Source of the DNA: BJ22 sp031405895
GTDB lineage: Bacteria; Planctomycetota; Planctomycetia; Pirellulales; Pirellulaceae
Direction of reading: 5' to 3'
Assembly: GCA_031405895.1 (NCBI GenBank)
Contig: JANOFL010000023.1
Location: forward strand, 1-16,715
DNA: 16,715 nucleotides
Shown here: positions 14,362 through 16,715 of the stretch, one piece after another
Layout of the letters: every line of letters begins with the position of its first letter
Numbering within the stretch: position 1 is the stretch's first letter
The notes under the pieces: generated by a model
The model's database searches: none
What the model saw: only the letters and a program-made list of their open reading frames with translations
Told to the model about the DNA's origin: nothing
Position numbers and translations under genes: made by a program

Positions 14362-16715
14362 ATGAAACGCAATCCGCGCCCTGCCAGCCGCCGCCGTCGC
14401 CAGCGAACCGCTTCCCAGATTGCCCAGTTCGAGCAGCTCGAACGGCGCAACCTCCTGTCGGCGTTGATCACCGTCAACTCGACGCTGGACAGCAACGCCC
14501 GCGATGCCTTTCTGACGCTGCGCGAGGCAATTCTCGTCAACAACCTTACTCTTGCGGTCGGCACGCTCACGGCCGCCGAACAGGCCCAGGTCAGCGGGAC
14601 TCCCACCAGCTCGGATACCGACACGATCGGTTTCAACATTCCGGGCGCCGGCGTGCAGTCGATTACGCCCACCTCGAATCTGCCATCCATCACCGATCCG
14701 GCCATCATCGATGGCTACACGCAGCCGGGTGCGAGCGCGAACACTCTGGTTGTGGGGAGCAACGCCGTTCCCCTCATCGAGCTTGTCGGAGGCAGCGGTC
14801 CTGGGAGCGGGCTGGTCATCTCCGCCAACAACACGACGGTTCGCGGACTTGTCATTCACAGCTTTGGAAGTGCGATTTATGTCCAGTCCGGAGGCAACAC
14901 GATCGAAGGTAACTGGCTTGGGATCGACGACGACGGCAATACGCGCCTCGCGAACGTATACGACGTCTTCGTCGCCAATTCGCCGGCTGCCGCGAACAAT
15001 CTGATCGGCGGGACGACTCCGGGATCAAGAAATGTGATGGCTGGAACCGCCAACCAGAACGCCGGAATCATGTTGTTTCCCGGCGGTGGAAGCGCGACCA
15101 TTCAGGGCAACTACATCGGCATGAATGCCCAGGGGACCGACGGCATCGGGGCCTCAGGCAGAATCTATCTCGGTACTCCGGGAAACCTGGTTGGCGGAAC
15201 CGCGCCCGGATCCGGAAACGTCATCAGCGGCAGGGCAATCGAAGTGTATGCGTCCGGCAACACCATTCAGGGAAACACGTTCGGGCTGAATGCCAGCGGA
15301 TCGGCGACGCTGGCGAACAACTTGAATGGAATCTTCATTGCCGGCAATTCGATTCCCACCGACAATAATCTCATCGGAGGAACCACGCCGGAGGCACGAA
15401 ACGTCTTCGCCACCAGCGGAACCGCAATTGACGTTGCGAATTCCAGTGGCCCCAATGTCGGCAACAAGATTCAGGGCAATTACTTCGGCACGAACAAGGC
15501 TGGGACAGCTCCTGCTGGCGTGCCAAGCGTATCCGGCACGGCGATCCGCCTGAACGGCGGCATGAACAATCTGGTGGGCGGTACCACGCCAGGCGCCGGC
15601 AATGTCATCGCGAACTTCGCCAATGGCTATGGCATCGAAGTGCTTGGCTCCAACAACACGATCCAGGGAAACCGGATAGGCACCAATGCCGCCGGTATTG
15701 CCGCGATCCCCAACCTTGGGGGCATTTATATCAACAGCTACGTCTCCAATACGCTGATTGGGGGCAACTCGCCCGCTGCTGCCAATCTCATCTCGGGCAA
15801 CTTGGGCAATGGCATTCTCATCGCGCCCGGCGGGACCTTCAACACCGTTCAGGGAAACCTGATCGGCGTCGCGGCTGACGGGATTTCGCCGCTGGGCAAC
15901 GGGACCACGGGTGGAGTCGCGAATCGCAACGGAATCCGCGTGGAAGGCACCGACAACCGGATCGGCGGCTCACAATCCGGCGAGGGAAACATCATCGCCT
16001 TCCACGGTGGTAGCGGCGTATTGTTGCCGCTGACGAATGTCCTGCCAAATTCAGGGCTGCGCAATTCGGTTCTTGGCAACGCCATTCACTCCAACAGCGG
16101 ACTGGGGATCGACATCTATGGAGGTGGCGTGACCCCGAACGACCTTAACGACGTGGACGCCGGCCCCAACGACGTGCAGAACTTCCCGGTGCTCGGGTCG
16201 GCATTGACTTATAGCACTCACACCACGATTCAGGGCACGCTCAACAGCATTGCCAACAGCACCTTCCGGGTCGAACTTTTCTCGAGCCCAACCGCGGACC
16301 CGACCGGTTTCGGCGAAGGGCAAACCTATCTCGGCTCAACCACGATCACGACGGACGGGAGTGGAAATGGCAGTTTCAGCTTCAACACAGCCGCGGCGGT
16401 TCCGGTAGGGCATTTCATCTCCAGTACGGCTACCGGGGTCCCTGGCCAATCCTCGGAGTTCAGCGGCGTTCGCATTGTCACCGTGCCGCCCGCACTCAGC
16501 ATCAATGACATCTCGCAGAGCGAAGGTATCAGCGGGATCACGGCGTTCACCTTCGCGGTCACACTGTCCGCTAATCCGTCATCCAACGTGACGGTCACGG
16601 TTGACACGGCCGACGGCACGACCAATCCGGCCACGACTGCCGACAATGATTACTCGGCGATCAGCAACCTGTTGCTCACTTTCGTTCCGAACGGACCACT
16701 GACCCAGACCGTGAC
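14362..16715 (+). CDS. Giant beta-helix / Calx-beta surface protein (3' end outside window)
   Basis: The frame is open for 784 codons to the last base, so the protein is incomplete here. It begins with an arginine-rich stretch and FEQLERRNLLSA (23-34), a variant of the planctomycete LEPR-XLL motif, with no ordinary hydrophobic signal peptide. A CSLREA-like segment follows (ITVNSTLDSN...LTLREAI, 36-57). From about 155 to 585 six repeats pair a TIQGNxIG-type strand (180, 246, 301, 369, 433, 495) with an NLIGGTTPGSGNV-type strand (213, 275, 336, 403, 464, 532), spaced about 55-70 residues: a right-handed parallel beta-helix. A beta-rich module (about 585-705, GPNDVQNFPVL) leads to a Calx-beta domain (about 711 on, SINDISQSEGI, DNDYSAIS), which binds calcium in other proteins. 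It is probably exported and cell-surface or matrix-associated. ATG 14362 has no Shine-Dalgarno. It is divergent from the sigma/kinase pair. Confidence 0.9.
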   Translation, partial: MKRNPRPASRRRRQRTASQIAQFEQLERRNLLSALITVNSTLDSNARDAFLTLREAILVNNLTLAVGTLTAAEQAQVSGTPTSSDTDTIGFNIPGAGVQSITPTSNLPSITDPAIIDGYTQPGASANTLVVGSNAVPLIELVGGSGPGSGLVISANNTTVRGLVIHSFGSAIYVQSGGNTIEGNWLGIDDDGNTRLANVYDVFVANSPAAANNLIGGTTPGSRNVMAGTANQNAGIMLFPGGGSATIQGNYIGMNAQGTDGIGASGRIYLGTPGNLVGGTAPGSGNVISGRAIEVYASGNTIQGNTFGLNASGSATLANNLNGIFIAGNSIPTDNNLIGGTTPEARNVFATSGTAIDVANSSGPNVGNKIQGNYFGTNKAGTAPAGVPSVSGTAIRLNGGMNNLVGGTTPGAGNVIANFANGYGIEVLGSNNTIQGNRIGTNAAGIAAIPNLGGIYINSYVSNTLIGGNSPAAANLISGNLGNGILIAPGGTFNTVQGNLIGVAADGISPLGNGTTGGVANRNGIRVEGTDNRIGGSQSGEGNIIAFHGGSGVLLPLTNVLPNSGLRNSVLGNAIHSNSGLGIDIYGGGVTPNDLNDVDAGPNDVQNFPVLGSALTYSTHTTIQGTLNSIANSTFRVELFSSPTADPTGFGEGQTYLGSTTITTDGSGNGSFSFNTAAAVPVGHFISSTATGVPGQSSEFSGVRIVTVPPALSINDISQSEGISGITAFTFAVTLSANPSSNVTVTVDTADGTTNPATTADNDYSAISNLLLTFVPNGPLTQTV

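Overview
The window is GC-rich bacterial DNA that looks like it comes from a planctomycete. Four things point there: a tetrahydromethanopterin (H4MPT)-type C1 gene in a bacterium; an ECF sigma factor whose gene overlaps that of a Ser/Thr kinase with C-terminal repeats; a giant surface protein that starts with a LEPR-XLL-like motif and a CSLREA-like segment; and weak or absent Shine-Dalgarno sequences at most starts. The genus cannot be fixed from the sequence alone. No rRNA, tRNA, CRISPR array, transposase or phage gene was seen.

Layout: (1) 1-2235, a partial palindromic repeat, then mch (methenyl-H4MPT cyclohydrolase) overlapping by 4 bp a RimK-like ATP-grasp ligase. (2) 2171-3241 minus strand, an RluD-type pseudouridine synthase that overlaps the ligase tail to tail by 65 bp. 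(3) 3299-4758, three small plus-strand genes: a zinc-ribbon protein, a 75-residue protein and a double zinc-ribbon protein whose best start is a CTG. (4) 4692-4928, a 91-bp palindromic element flanked by two copies of the last 66 bp of the double zinc-ribbon gene, which differ only at silent positions. (5) 4949-5977 minus strand, a Gfo/Idh/MocA oxidoreductase, followed by a 548-bp non-coding stretch holding several repeats. (6) 6526-10130 plus strand, a BFN-domain protein, a 79-bp palindrome ending in a T-tract, and pntA-pntB (proton-pumping transhydrogenase). (7) 10379-14027 minus strand, an ECF sigma factor and the kinase. (8) 14362 to the window end, divergently transcribed, a beta-helix/Calx-beta surface protein that is still open at the last base.

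How the genes relate: mch and the ligase form a translationally coupled pair consistent with H4MPT-linked formaldehyde oxidation or cofactor tailoring. pntA/pntB make the two subunits of a membrane transhydrogenase that balances NADH and NADPH. The sigma factor and kinase form a coupled signalling pair facing the surface-protein gene across a 334-bp region with a strong palindrome. The intergenic DNA is unusually rich in palindromic elements: at least three unrelated families occur in 16.7 kb.

Nothing here is clearly a new multi-gene system. The most unusual signals are the repeat-associated duplication at the zinc-ribbon gene, its CTG start, and the terminator-like palindrome in the leader of pntAB.
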